This document shows, piece after piece, positions 15,022 through 23,559 of a stretch of DNA of 43,329 nt. Position 1 is the stretch's first letter, and each line of letters starts with the position of its first letter. Both the position numbers and the translations under genes were made by a program. The stretch lies in assembly GCA_017609915.1 (NCBI GenBank), contig JAFCDA010000006.1:1-43329 (forward strand). Reading direction: 5' to 3'. The notes beneath the pieces are model-generated. The model was not told the DNA's origin and searched no databases. It saw nothing but the letters and a program-made list of their open reading frames with translations. Origin of the DNA: Candidatus Pacearchaeota archaeon. GTDB taxonomy: Archaea; Nanobdellota; Nanobdellia; Pacearchaeales; GW2011-AR1.

Positions 15022-15408
15022 ATGAAAGTAATATTAGATACAAATTTTTTAATTTATTGTGCAAAAGAAAAATTAGACTATACTGAAGAATTAAAAAACT
15101 TACTTAATGAGAATTATGAATTAGTTGTTCCTGAACAAGTTATTAAAGAATTAAAAAGTTTAAAAGGAGATAAACTAAAAAAAGTTTCTGGAAAAGATAA
15201 ATTTGCTACAGATTTGGCTTTACAACTTCTTGATGTTAATAAAATCAAGAAAATCAAACCTGTTGGAAACAATGTTGATCAAGCTATTATTAACTTGGCT
15301 AAAGAAAATAGCAAAAATATTGTATGTACATTAGACAGAGAAATGAGGCAGACTCTTGGAAGAGTTATTTTAATTAATAAAAGAAAGAAGTTGATGTTGA
15401 CTAAATAA
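15022..15408 (+). CDS. PIN domain RNase, Fcf1/Utp24-like (128 aa)
   Basis: MKVILDTNFLIYCAKEK gives the N-terminal Asp of PIN domains, VVPEQVIKELKSLKG the Glu, and ATDLALQLLD with CTLDREMRQTLGRVI the remaining Asp and Arg residues. VDQAIINLA precedes the last motif. The pattern is closer to archaeal single-domain Fcf1-like proteins linked to rRNA processing than to VapC toxins, but this is a judgement. It is transcribed divergently from the 186-aa gene, with a short TATA-containing gap. The DUF357 gene follows after 6 nt. Confidence 0.75.
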   Translation: MKVILDTNFLIYCAKEKLDYTEELKNLLNENYELVVPEQVIKELKSLKGDKLKKVSGKDKFATDLALQLLDVNKIKKIKPVGNNVDQAIINLAKENSKNIVCTLDREMRQTLGRVILINKRKKLMLTK

Positions 15409-15414
15409 AACAAA

Positions 15415-15693
15415 ATGCAAGACAAAATCACAAAAACAAAAATAGAAAAATATTATAATTTGACAAGCAAAGCTTTAGCAATTGCAAAAAAATCAATTGC
15501 AAAAGGCAAAGAAAAACAAGCAAAAGAAATCATTAAAATGGTTGAATGCTATCTTGAAGACTCCCAACATTTTAAACAAAAAAAAGATTATGTAAATGCT
15601 TATGGTTGTTTAAACTATGCACATGGATGGTTAGATTCAGGAGCAAGATTAAAAATATTTAATGTTAAAGATAACAAATTGTTTACAGTTTAA
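15415..15693 (+). CDS. DUF357 family protein (92 aa)
   Basis: The C-terminal half has the family hallmark YVNAYGCLNYAHGWLDSGARL followed by FNVKDNKLFTV. The N-terminal half is helical (KYYNLTSKALAIAKKSIAK). DUF357 proteins are small helical archaeal proteins of unknown function; coupling to a PIN RNase gene, seen here, suggests a role near RNA metabolism. The gap to the upstream gene is 6 nt. Confidence 0.85.
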   Translation: MQDKITKTKIEKYYNLTSKALAIAKKSIAKGKEKQAKEIIKMVECYLEDSQHFKQKKDYVNAYGCLNYAHGWLDSGARLKIFNVKDNKLFTV

Positions 15694-15721
15694 GATAATC
15701 TTTAAATAAAGAGATAAATTA

Positions 15722-15775
15722 ATAATATTAATATCTTATAAGCACAAGGAGCTTTAAAGATGAGTAACTTACGCT
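15722..15775 (-). repeat. Dispersed intergenic element, copy 7
   Basis: Read on minus: GTAAGTTACTCATCTTTAAAG, then CTCCTTGTGCTTATAAGATATTAATATT. The copy lies upstream of the UMP kinase gene, in opposite orientation to it. Confidence 0.5.
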
Positions 15776-15821
15776 ATTCATAACATAACTTAAGATTTAT
15801 AAAGATTCCAGAAATAACAAA

Positions 15822-16517
15822 ATGAAAAAAAAGGTGATGATAATAAGTTTAGGTGGAAGTTTAATTATTCCTGATAAAATAAACATAGAATTTTTAAACA
15901 AACTTAAAAAAATTCTTCTTAAAAATAAAAGAAAATACAAATTTGTACTTGTTTGTGGAGGAGGAAAAACAGCAAGAACTTATATTGCAGGGCTTGGAGA
16001 ACAAAAATCAAAACAAAAACAATATTTTCAATCACTACTTGGAATCTCAACAACAAGATTAAATGCAAGATTCATGACTTATTTTTTTGGAGAAGACGCA
16101 CACCAAGGAATTCCTCATGATATGAATACAATAAAACATCTTTTAAGAAACCATAATATTGTATTTTGCGGGGCATTAAGATATGCAAAAAATCAAACTT
16201 CTGATTCAACTTCTGCAAAAGTTGCAAATTATTTCAAAAGCTCATTCATAAACTTAACAAATGTTAAAGGATTATATGATAAAAATCCAAAAAAATTCAG
16301 AACAGCAAAATTCATCCCAGAAATTTCTCATAAAGATTTTTTAAAAATGGCTAAAAAAATAGAATTTAAACCAGGACAGCATTTTGTCTTAGATCAAAAA
16401 GCAGCAAAAATAATCAAAAATTACAATATTAAAACATATATTCTCGGACCTGATTTAAAACAATTAAACAATGTTTTAAACAACAAACATTTTATTGGAA
16501 CCTTAATTTCTCAATGA
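15822..16517 (+). CDS. pyrH: Uridylate (UMP) kinase, archaeal type
   Basis: An amino-acid-kinase-fold enzyme converting UMP to UDP. Seen are IISLGGSLIIPD (nucleotide loop), LVCGGGKTARTYI, the TRLNARFMTYFFG and DMNTIKHLLRNH segments, TNVKGLYDKNPKKF and GQHFVLDQKAAKII. At 231 aa it has normal length. A TTTATAAAG box lies about 23 nt upstream of the ATG (leaderless). It is convergent with the 155-aa orphan. Other amino-acid kinases share the fold, but the GLYDKNPKK block and length fit UMP kinase best. Confidence 0.85.
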   Translation: MKKKVMIISLGGSLIIPDKINIEFLNKLKKILLKNKRKYKFVLVCGGGKTARTYIAGLGEQKSKQKQYFQSLLGISTTRLNARFMTYFFGEDAHQGIPHDMNTIKHLLRNHNIVFCGALRYAKNQTSDSTSAKVANYFKSSFINLTNVKGLYDKNPKKFRTAKFIPEISHKDFLKMAKKIEFKPGQHFVLDQKAAKIIKNYNIKTYILGPDLKQLNNVLNNKHFIGTLISQ

Positions 16518-16526
16518 ATTAAAAGA

Positions 16527-16994
16527 TTATCTTGAAAGACCCTTGCCCTTTTTAACAAAATCAATCATTCTCCCTTTTGGATTTCCCCTTCTTCCACGGC
16601 TAGGAGTTTGAAGGCCATTATCAGCTACAATTTCAAAATATTTTTCTTTTTCTAATAAACTCATATCTCCTTTTAAAAAATTAACAATAGAGTTATTCAC
16701 ATGTTCTTCTAAAATAGATAAAATATTTCTTTGTAGAGGTTTTCCAAAAAAAGAATAAAAACCTAATTTCTCATCAAAAACATTTTCAAAATTCAAAAAA
16801 TAGTCCTGTTCCCAACCAATTTCAAGAAAACTTTGTGGTGTTCTCATTACAATAGGAATATTTAATTCAAAAAATTTAATTGGATGCAAACTTATTGGGT
16901 TATTATTATATCTTTTAACAACTGGCTTTACCTTTAAAAGATAATTTTCATTATCTTTAATTATACTAACCTTAAATTTATAATTTTTCATCAT
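16527..16994 (-). CDS. Hypothetical protein (155 aa)
   Basis: I do not recognise this protein. It is soluble, with a beta-rich N-terminal half (YKFKVSIIKDNENYLLKVK), a Phe-rich centre (YFLNFENVFDEKLGFYSFFG) and a basic Gly/Arg-rich C-terminus (PSRGRRGNPKGRMIDFVKKG) that could bind nucleic acid. Two consecutive ATGs are possible starts. It is divergent from rnp3, with a 48-bp gap. Confidence 0.6.
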   Translation of the reverse strand: MMKNYKFKVSIIKDNENYLLKVKPVVKRYNNNPISLHPIKFFELNIPIVMRTPQSFLEIGWEQDYFLNFENVFDEKLGFYSFFGKPLQRNILSILEEHVNNSIVNFLKGDMSLLEKEKYFEIVADNGLQTPSRGRRGNPKGRMIDFVKKGKGLSR

Positions 16995-17042
16995 TTTCAG
17001 AACATTAACAATATTTTTAAGCTTTAAAAACCTTTAGAATAT

Positions 17043-17492
17043 ATGAAAATAATAAACACAACAGACTTAAATCAAGCAAGAAAAGAGATTCAAGAACTTA
17101 AAAAACAAAACAAAGAAATAGTCATAAAAGCACAAGATGATAAATTCAACAGAAAAATGCTTGAAAACAAAGATGTAAACATTCTCCTCTCCCCAGAATT
17201 ACATGATAGAAAAGAAACCTTAAAACAAAGAGATTCTGGATTAAATGAGTTTATGTGTAAATTAGCTAAGAAAAATAACATAAAAATAGGAATAAACATA
17301 AAAGAAATACAAAAACTTGAAAAAAAACAAAAATCAAAAGTAATCGCAAGAATAATCCAAAACATAAAATTATGTAATAGAACAAAAACATCAATTATAC
17401 TTTTTCCAAAAACAAAGCACAAAAAACAAGATATTCTTTCTTTTTTCTTAGCTCTAAAAGGTTCAACACAACAAGCTAAAAGCGCTTTCTAA
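17043..17492 (+). CDS. rnp3: RNase P protein component 3 (Rpp30), short form
   Basis: The protein part of archaeal RNase P, which trims tRNA 5' leaders. The family core is clear: VNILLSPELHDRKETLKQRDSGLNEFMCKLAKKNNIKIG, then ARIIQNIKLCNRTKTSIILF. At 149 aa it is shorter than the usual ~200-230 aa, lacking the first strands and helices of the TIM-barrel-like fold. It ends at a hairpin terminator. Confidence 0.88.
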   Translation: MKIINTTDLNQARKEIQELKKQNKEIVIKAQDDKFNRKMLENKDVNILLSPELHDRKETLKQRDSGLNEFMCKLAKKNNIKIGINIKEIQKLEKKQKSKVIARIIQNIKLCNRTKTSIILFPKTKHKKQDILSFFLALKGSTQQAKSAF

Positions 17493-17511
17493 GCCTTTTT
17501 AAGGCTTTTGT
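17491..17511 (+). terminator. Hairpin terminator after rnp3
   Basis: AAGCCTT-TTT-AAGGCTT followed by TTGTT. The 7-bp stem begins in the rnp3 stop codon. Confidence 0.6.
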
Positions 17512-17570
17512 TATTACCCCTAAATTTATAAAACTTATAATCTCTAAATAAATATTAATAATAAATAAAA

Positions 17571-18029
17571 ATGGCAGAAATAAACTGGGGAAACAAATGT
17601 TGGGTAACAACAATATATTTAGTCCGAGAAGATAAAAAAGTATTGTTGACATTTAATAAAAATCTTAGCACATGGATCCCTGTTGGAGGGCACATAGAAA
17701 TTGGAGAAACTCCTGAAGAAGCAATATTAAGGGAAGTATTAGAAGAAACTGGATTTGATTTTGATTTCCTAAATGAACCAGAACAATTTGACGAAAATAG
17801 AGTAAAAATAATAAAACCCCATAGAATACAAATAGAAAAAGTTCCCCACCACAATCATCATATGAATTTCGTGTTTATAGGAAAATGTAAAAAATGGCAT
17901 GAAAGAGAAGAAAATGATGAAAATGAAAAATTAAGATGGTTTTCAGAGCAAGAATTATTAGAGGAAAAAAACCAATTTTTAGAAAGTGTATTAGATCTTG
18001 CACTAAAAGCAATAAAACTCAATAATTAA
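17571..18029 (+). CDS. Nudix hydrolase
   Basis: Residues ~42-64 carry a complete Nudix box GHIEIGETPEEAILREVLEETGF (Gx5Ex7REUxEExGU). The enzyme hydrolyses a nucleoside diphosphate linked to another group; the substrate cannot be read. The protein has an HHNHHMNFVF segment and ends in a helix. The stop codon is one base from the pheS ATG, so the two are co-translated; a TATA box upstream of this gene probably drives both. A house-cleaning role next to a tRNA synthetase is plausible but inferred. Confidence 0.9.
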   Translation: MAEINWGNKCWVTTIYLVREDKKVLLTFNKNLSTWIPVGGHIEIGETPEEAILREVLEETGFDFDFLNEPEQFDENRVKIIKPHRIQIEKVPHHNHHMNFVFIGKCKKWHEREENDENEKLRWFSEQELLEEKNQFLESVLDLALKAIKLNN

Positions 18030-18030
18030 A

Positions 18031-19563
18031 ATGCCAGAACAAAATATACAAAAAATAATAGAATCTCTTTCACCAAATGAAAGAAAAATCATCCCTTACC
18101 TAAATGAAAGAACATTAGATAAAATAAAAGAACAAATACAAAATTTAGATAAAACAGCAATATTAAGGGCTTTAGAATTCTTATCAAATAAAGAAATAGT
18201 TAAATTAGAATCAAAACAAGAAAAAACAATAGAACTTGGAATCAATGGATTATTATATGTTAAACAAGGACTTCCTGAAAGAAGATTAATCAATTTAATT
18301 GCTGAGAAAACCTCTCTTTCTATTAAACAAGCACAACAACAATCAGGATTAAGAGATAATGAGTTTAAAGCAGCCTTAGGGGCTTTAAAGAAAAAAGCCC
18401 TGATAAATCTTATAAATCAAAATATAGTCCTTACAGGAAAAAAACAAGAAATAATAGAAAAAACACTTGAAGAAAAATTTTTAGAAACATTACCTAAAAA
18501 CCTAAAGGACCTTCAACCTGAAGAGAAATTTGCTTTTGAAGCTTTAAAATCAAGAAAAAACATAATAGATATCCAAGATAAAAAACAAATAAGTTTCTCT
18601 ATTACAGATTTAGGAAAACAATTAATAGAAGAAGATTTAACTAAAACAGAAAACATGATTGAAACACTTAGTTCAAACATGATTAAAACAAGTTCTTGGA
18701 AAGGGAAAAAGTTTAGAAGATATGATATTACAAATCCATTGCCAAAAATTTCAGGAGGAAAAAGACATTTTGTTAATCAAGCAACAGATTATGCAAAAAA
18801 AATCTGGCTTGAAATGGGATTTAAAGAAATGACAGGAACACTTACTCAATCTGGATTTTGGAATTTTGATGCTCTTTTTACAGCTCAAGACCACCCTGTC
18901 AGAGAAATGCAAGATACTTTTTTTATAAAAAACAAACAAGCTAAGCTTCCAGATAAAGAATTAGTAAAACAAGTCAAGGCTGCCCATGAAGGAAAAATAA
19001 AAGAAAGTAAAGGTTGGCAATATGATTGGGATGAAGAACCTGCAAAAAAAGTTGTATTGAGAACACATACAACTTGCTTATCTGTTCAAACTCTTAAAAA
19101 AATAGCAGAAAACAAAGAATTTCCTGCAAAATATTTTGCATTAGGGAAAAACTTTAGAAATGAAACAGTAGATTGGTCACATGGATTTGAATTAACTCAA
19201 ACAGAAGGGATTGTCATAGATGAAAATGCAAATTTCCGTCAGCTTCTTGGTTATCTAATAGAATTTTATAAAAAAATGGGTTATGAAAAAGTAAGAATTA
19301 GGCCAGGATATTTTCCATATACAGAACCTTCTCTTGAAATTGATATTTTCCATCCAATTAAAAAACAATGGATGGAATTAGGGGGCGCAGGAATGTTTAG
19401 ACCTGAAGTCACAATTCCAATATTTGGAAAACATATCCCAGTATTAGCTTGGGGCCAAGGATTTGAAAGAAGTATTATGGATTTTTTCAATATACATGAT
19501 ATAAGAGAAATGTACAAAAATGATATAAATAAATTAAGAGAAATGAAGGTTTGGAGAAAATGA
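18031..19563 (+). CDS. pheS: Phenylalanyl-tRNA synthetase alpha subunit
   Basis: The catalytic subunit that attaches Phe to tRNA-Phe, with PheT. The N-terminal ~200 residues are winged-helix modules typical of archaeal/eukaryotic PheS. The class II core shows HFVNQATDYAKKIWLEMGFKE (motif 1), FDALFTAQDHPVREMQDTFF, VVLRTHTTCLSVQ, YFALGKNFRNE (motif 2) and WMELGGAGMFRPEV, then PVLAWGQGFERSIMD (motif 3). At 510 aa it is of normal length. It overlaps the next gene by ATGA. pheT lies 2.4 kb downstream. Confidence 0.97.
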   Translation: MPEQNIQKIIESLSPNERKIIPYLNERTLDKIKEQIQNLDKTAILRALEFLSNKEIVKLESKQEKTIELGINGLLYVKQGLPERRLINLIAEKTSLSIKQAQQQSGLRDNEFKAALGALKKKALINLINQNIVLTGKKQEIIEKTLEEKFLETLPKNLKDLQPEEKFAFEALKSRKNIIDIQDKKQISFSITDLGKQLIEEDLTKTENMIETLSSNMIKTSSWKGKKFRRYDITNPLPKISGGKRHFVNQATDYAKKIWLEMGFKEMTGTLTQSGFWNFDALFTAQDHPVREMQDTFFIKNKQAKLPDKELVKQVKAAHEGKIKESKGWQYDWDEEPAKKVVLRTHTTCLSVQTLKKIAENKEFPAKYFALGKNFRNETVDWSHGFELTQTEGIVIDENANFRQLLGYLIEFYKKMGYEKVRIRPGYFPYTEPSLEIDIFHPIKKQWMELGGAGMFRPEVTIPIFGKHIPVLAWGQGFERSIMDFFNIHDIREMYKNDINKLREMKVWRK

Positions 19564-20528
19564 TGGAAAACAATAAAATTATTGAAGAACTAAAAGAAGA
19601 AATTGAAGGATTACACAAATATAAACCCAAAATAGTTTTCTTAACAGAAACTTCAGCGATACCTTTCGGTTATATGTTAAAAGAAGCATGGAAAAAAGCA
19701 TACCCTAATGAAAAGTCGCCAATTTTTTATAGAATTAATCCAAAATCGTTACTATTCACGATGGATTTAGGAAAAAAGGTATCAAAAAACGAAAAAGACC
19801 TCAAAGATTGGATTTCTAAATATCACAATCCTGAAAAGAGAAAGAAAATGAAAGAAGAGTTTCCAGAAATGCTAAGAGAAATTAGGAGTTTTAAAAGAGA
19901 TAAGAGAACATTTGATAACAAACATAAAAAAAGTGTTGAAAAATTTTTTAAATATAGAATTAAAAACAAAAAAAATCCTATCTTTGTTTATGATGAAGAT
20001 TCTACAACAGGAAAATCTCCGGGAGCAATTGTAAGATTACTTAAAAATCCAGAGAAATATGGTTTTAGTGAAGATATCAAATGCGATAATGTAAGGATGG
20101 TTTCGCCAACTCTTGAATCTGGGAAATATGAATGCAAAAAACATTTAGTTCCGGAAGTTCATGGAATTATGGAACCTTTTTCTTCCATCACAATTAAAGC
20201 CCATTCTAATCTTAGGGGATGGATTATAAGAAAAAGAGCTGGAAAAAGTACTAGAGATTTAATTAAAAAATATAAATCAATGGGGAAGGAAGCAGGAGAA
20301 GAATTATATGAAGAATTAGGAAGGAAGAAAAATCTTGAATCAAAACTTTCATCAATCATAGCAGTTAGTAGCATAGCAATAAGCTTAATCTTTCTCTCAA
20401 CTAACCTAACAGGATTCACAATCTCCAATTTAACTCAACAAACATCAAGCATAATAGGGATAATTTTATTTATAATTGGATTAATAAGCGCTCTTTATTA
20501 TTTTAAAAGGAGAAAACAAACAAAATGA
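19560..20528 (+). CDS. Membrane-anchored protein with PRTase-like motif
   Basis: The track start is a TTG inside pheS; I prefer the ATG at 19560 with a 4-nt overlap. The soluble part has VFLTETSAIPFGYMLKEAW and PIFVYDEDSTTGKSPGAIVR, the latter like the PRPP loop of phosphoribosyltransferases (hydrophobic strand, two acids, TTGKS). The C-terminus has two membrane helices (IIAVSSIAISLIFLS and SIIGIILFIIGLISALYYF) with the NLTGFTISNLTQ loop between. Substrate unknown; it could be a signalling or nucleotide-salvage enzyme at the membrane. Coupling to pheS is clear, biological linkage is not. Confidence 0.65.
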   Translation: MMENNKIIEELKEEIEGLHKYKPKIVFLTETSAIPFGYMLKEAWKKAYPNEKSPIFYRINPKSLLFTMDLGKKVSKNEKDLKDWISKYHNPEKRKKMKEEFPEMLREIRSFKRDKRTFDNKHKKSVEKFFKYRIKNKKNPIFVYDEDSTTGKSPGAIVRLLKNPEKYGFSEDIKCDNVRMVSPTLESGKYECKKHLVPEVHGIMEPFSSITIKAHSNLRGWIIRKRAGKSTRDLIKKYKSMGKEAGEELYEELGRKKNLESKLSSIIAVSSIAISLIFLSTNLTGFTISNLTQQTSSIIGIILFIIGLISALYYFKRRKQTK

Positions 20529-20552
20529 AATCAAAAACCTCAAATCACAAAA

Positions 20553-20620
20553 TTTATAAAGGAAGCTATCTTAATAATATTAACATGCTCCCCGGTGATC
20601 GGAATGGGTCGCCGGATGAT
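20553..20620 (+). ncRNA. GC-rich hairpin in leader of the NYN-mazG-mazG-pheT genes
   Basis: A TTTATAAA box at 20553-20560 predicts a start near 20583, followed at once by CCGGTGATC-GGAATG-GGTCGCCGG (20592-20615), a 9-bp stem with two G-U pairs and a 6-nt loop, then ATGATTACTTTTTC. Such GC-rich sequence is exceptional in this AT-rich DNA. It can be a structured 5' leader of the NYN gene (ATG at 20656, weak GAGGA ribosome site) or a short independent RNA ended by the T-run. Confidence 0.45.
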
Positions 20621-20655
20621 TACTTTTTCATAAATTTACTTCTAGAGGACTTAAG

Positions 20656-21252
20656 ATGAAAGAAACATTAGTATTTCTTGATGCAGGACTTTTATCTAAG
20701 CTCTCAAGATATTTTGGAAAAGGGAAATATATTTCATACGATATAATTAAATTTGCTAAAAATTTAGCAAGAAAAGAAAATTTAAATTGCCAACAAATAT
20801 TTTATTATACTGCTCCCCCTTTTCAAAGTGAACCTCCTATAAAAGAAGAGATAAAAAGAAAGGAGAGGTATGATAGATTTATTAAGAAGTTATTAAAGAA
20901 TAAAGAAATAGTCATAAGAGAAGGCAGATGCCAAAGACTAAAAATTGATGGAAAATTTATATTCAAACAAAAAGCTGTTGATTCTTTAATGATAATGGAT
21001 CTAATGAGGATGCCTATAGATTATCCCAAAATAAAAAAAATTATTTTAATTGCTTCTGATAGCGATTTTGTTCCTATAATTAAGTATTTAAGAAAATTAA
21101 ATATAGATATAACTCTTTATACTCACTATTCTAAAAATAGAAAAAGTAATCTTTCAAGAAGTAATGAATTATTAAAAACTGTTTCAAGATATGTTAACTT
21201 AACAAAAAAAGACTTTGATGCTGCTAAATTAATTAATGAGATATTAAATTAA
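20656..21252 (+). CDS. NYN (LabA-like) domain RNase-fold protein
   Basis: LVFLDAGLLSK gives the N-terminal Asp and KIILIASDSDFVPIIKYLRK the diagnostic SDxDF motif of NYN domains; KAVDSLMIMDLMRM provides the middle Asp. NYN proteins have a PIN-like fold and often cleave RNA. The C-terminal ~50 residues look like an added helical segment. It is the first gene after the GC-rich leader hairpin and is 1 nt from the first mazG, so it belongs to the pheT operon. Confidence 0.85.
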   Translation: MKETLVFLDAGLLSKLSRYFGKGKYISYDIIKFAKNLARKENLNCQQIFYYTAPPFQSEPPIKEEIKRKERYDRFIKKLLKNKEIVIREGRCQRLKIDGKFIFKQKAVDSLMIMDLMRMPIDYPKIKKIILIASDSDFVPIIKYLRKLNIDITLYTHYSKNRKSNLSRSNELLKTVSRYVNLTKKDFDAAKLINEILN

Positions 21253-21253
21253 A

Positions 21254-21625
21254 ATGAACATAAAAGAACTACAAGACAAAATAAAAGAATTTGACAAGGC
21301 AAGAGGTTGGGAAGATAATTGGAATATTAAAGATTTATTATTAAACATAAATGAAGAAGGAGGAGAATTATGGGAATTAATTAAATGGATTGATGATAAA
21401 AAACAAAAACAAATTCTCAATGAAAATAAAGGAGAAGTTGAAAATTACATCGGAGACACTTTATTTTTATTATTAAAAATAGCAAACCAAACAAAAGTTG
21501 ATTCTGAAAAAGCTTTGCAAGATACATTAGAAGAATATGAAAAAAGAATGCCTCCTGAAATAATGAAAAAAGTCAAACATGCCAATAAATTAGCAGGAGG
21601 TGTTGATGATAAAAATGGAAATTAA
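21254..21625 (+). CDS. MazG-like nucleotide pyrophosphohydrolase, copy 1
   Basis: The all-alpha NTP-PPase signature is present: NINEEGGELWELIKW (EExxE) and EVENYIGDTLFLLLKIA (ExxxxxD-type helix). Such enzymes remove pyrophosphate from NTPs, often non-canonical ones. Its start MNIKELQDKI is very similar to that of the next gene, so the two appear to be tandem duplicates. The 3' end supplies the ribosome-binding site for the second copy. Confidence 0.85.
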   Translation: MNIKELQDKIKEFDKARGWEDNWNIKDLLLNINEEGGELWELIKWIDDKKQKQILNENKGEVENYIGDTLFLLLKIANQTKVDSEKALQDTLEEYEKRMPPEIMKKVKHANKLAGGVDDKNGN

Positions 21626-21917
21626 AGAATTACAAGAAAAAGCAGAAGAAATTATTAACAAGATTGATAATAAATTAGAATTTAGGCATAATAATAAAAA
21701 TATAATTATTCATCTAACAGAAGAGTTTGGAGAGATATCAAGACAAATCTTAAATCCAGAACTTAAGAGACAGGAAATAGATATAGAAAACTTAAAAGAA
21801 GAAATAGCAGATATTATGTTGCTTTTATCTAAATTAGCTAATAACAATAATATAGATATTGAAAAATCTATAACAAGTAAAATTAAAAAATTAAAACAAA
21901 GACATGATTTAAAATGA
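21606..21917 (+). CDS. MazG-like nucleotide pyrophosphohydrolase, copy 2
   Basis: The motifs are LTEEFGEISRQI and LKEEIADIMLLLSKLA. The start may be ATG 21606 (5 nt after a strong AGGAGG inside copy 1) or ATG 21615, which begins MEIKELQEKA and aligns with copy 1; the track GTG at 21600 overlaps the ribosome site and is unlikely. It ends with an ATGA overlap into pheT. The sequence differs considerably from copy 1, so specificities may differ. Confidence 0.8.
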   Translation: MIKMEIKELQEKAEEIINKIDNKLEFRHNNKNIIIHLTEEFGEISRQILNPELKRQEIDIENLKEEIADIMLLLSKLANNNNIDIEKSITSKIKKLKQRHDLK

Positions 21918-23554
21918 CAATCCTAACCCTTAATAAACAACAACTTGAATCTAAAATAGGAAAAATAACTCCTGAACTAGAAGATAAAATTAGCATGTTT
22001 GGGACTCCTGTTGAAGAAGTTACAGATGATGAAGTAAGTGTTGAAATCTTTCCAAACAGGCCAGATTTACTTTCATTTCAAGGATTTACAAGAGCATTAA
22101 CATGTTTTCTTAAAAAACCAAGATTGTTAAAATATAATGTAGAAGATTCAAAAGAAAAATTAATTATTAAAAACTCATTACCAAAACAATGGCCATATGC
22201 TTTTGCTTGTATTGTAAAAGGATTAAAATTAGATGATGAAAAAATAAAAGAAATAATTGACATTCAAGAAAAAATAGGGGCTTCTTATCATAGAAAAAGG
22301 AAAAAAGGGGGAATAGGACTTTATCCCCTAGATAAAATAAAATTTCCAATAAAATTTATAGGTATGAAACCAGAAGAAATAAAATTTAGGCCATTAGAAT
22401 TTCCAAAAGAAATAAATGGAAGACAAATACTTTCTCAACATCCAACAGGAAGAGAATATGGAAACATATGCAAAGATTGGGATGTATTTCCTATATTTAT
22501 AGACGATGACAACACCATAATGTCAATGCCCCCAATAATCAATTCTCATGAAGTTGGAAAAATAAATGAGAATACAAAAGATGTTTTTATAGAAGCAACA
22601 GGAAATGATTATGAAGCATTAAGATTGGGAATAAATATGATTGTAACAGCATTAGCAGATATGGGTGGAAAAATATATTCAATAGATTGTGAATATCAAA
22701 GTGGGAAAAAAGTAAAAGTTCCGAATCTAGAACCAGAAAAAATGCCTTTCTCAATTGAAAACATAAACAAAACATTAGGATTAGAATTAAATGAAAAAGA
22801 AATCATAAACCTTTTTGAAAAAATGGGAATTGGATATGAAAAAGATAATGCTTTAATCCCTGCATATAGAACAGATATTCTTCATGAAATTGATTTATCA
22901 GAAGAAGTAGCTATAGCATACGGATACAAAAATTTCCAGCCAGAAATACCTGAAATCTCAACAATAGGTGAAGAAAACAACACAGAAAAACTCAAACGTA
23001 AAATTTCTGAAATATTAATAGGATTAGAATTATTAGAAATCTCAACCTATCACTTATCAACAAAAGAAAAACAATTTAAAAAAATAAATATTAAAGATTT
23101 TAAAAATCAAATGATTGAAGTTCTTGATTCTAAAACAGAAAACAACATCTTGCGTAATTCTTTACTTGCACAATCAATCAATATACTCTCAGAAAATAGT
23201 GATGCACAATATCCTCAAAAAATCTTTGAATTAGGGAAAACATTTAAACATGATGAAGACTCAGAAACTCAAGTAAAAGAAACTGAAAAACTCTGCATTT
23301 CGTTATGTTATGAAAAAGCTAATTTCACTGAAATAAAACAAATTCTTGATTATTTAACAAGAATGTTGGATATAAGTTATGAGATTAAAGAAACAGAAAA
23401 CCCGAGTTTTATTAATGGAAGATGTGGCGAAATTATCATTAATAATCAATCTATAGGTATAATCGGAGAAATCTCTCCAACAGTTCTAAAAAACAATAAG
23501 ATAAAGATGCCTACAGCATGTTTGGAGATTGAAATTTCCTCATTATCTCTATAA
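21914..23554 (+). CDS. pheT: Phenylalanyl-tRNA synthetase beta subunit
   Basis: Archaeal/eukaryotic-type PheT, structural partner of PheS and carrier of the editing (B3/B4) site. Seen are VSVEIFPNRPDLLSFQGFTRAL near the start, the B3/B4 block with GASYHRKRKKGGIGLYPLD and MSMPPIINSHEVGKI, then IPAYRTDILHEIDLSEEVAIAYGY (B5) and the catalytic-like domain ending IGIIGEISPTVL. At 546 aa the length is normal. It is separated from pheS by four genes and has its own upstream promoter in front of the NYN gene. Confidence 0.96.
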   Translation: MTILTLNKQQLESKIGKITPELEDKISMFGTPVEEVTDDEVSVEIFPNRPDLLSFQGFTRALTCFLKKPRLLKYNVEDSKEKLIIKNSLPKQWPYAFACIVKGLKLDDEKIKEIIDIQEKIGASYHRKRKKGGIGLYPLDKIKFPIKFIGMKPEEIKFRPLEFPKEINGRQILSQHPTGREYGNICKDWDVFPIFIDDDNTIMSMPPIINSHEVGKINENTKDVFIEATGNDYEALRLGINMIVTALADMGGKIYSIDCEYQSGKKVKVPNLEPEKMPFSIENINKTLGLELNEKEIINLFEKMGIGYEKDNALIPAYRTDILHEIDLSEEVAIAYGYKNFQPEIPEISTIGEENNTEKLKRKISEILIGLELLEISTYHLSTKEKQFKKINIKDFKNQMIEVLDSKTENNILRNSLLAQSINILSENSDAQYPQKIFELGKTFKHDEDSETQVKETEKLCISLCYEKANFTEIKQILDYLTRMLDISYEIKETENPSFINGRCGEIIINNQSIGIIGEISPTVLKNNKIKMPTACLEIEISSLSL

Positions 23555-23559
23555 GAATA

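Noticed and set aside
13537-15408. PIN-domain genes as toxin-antitoxin modules
   Set aside because: No typical antitoxin (AbrB, RHH, or PHD type) is adjacent; the partners are DUF357, an HTH protein and a start-less ORF, which fit RNA metabolism at least as well.
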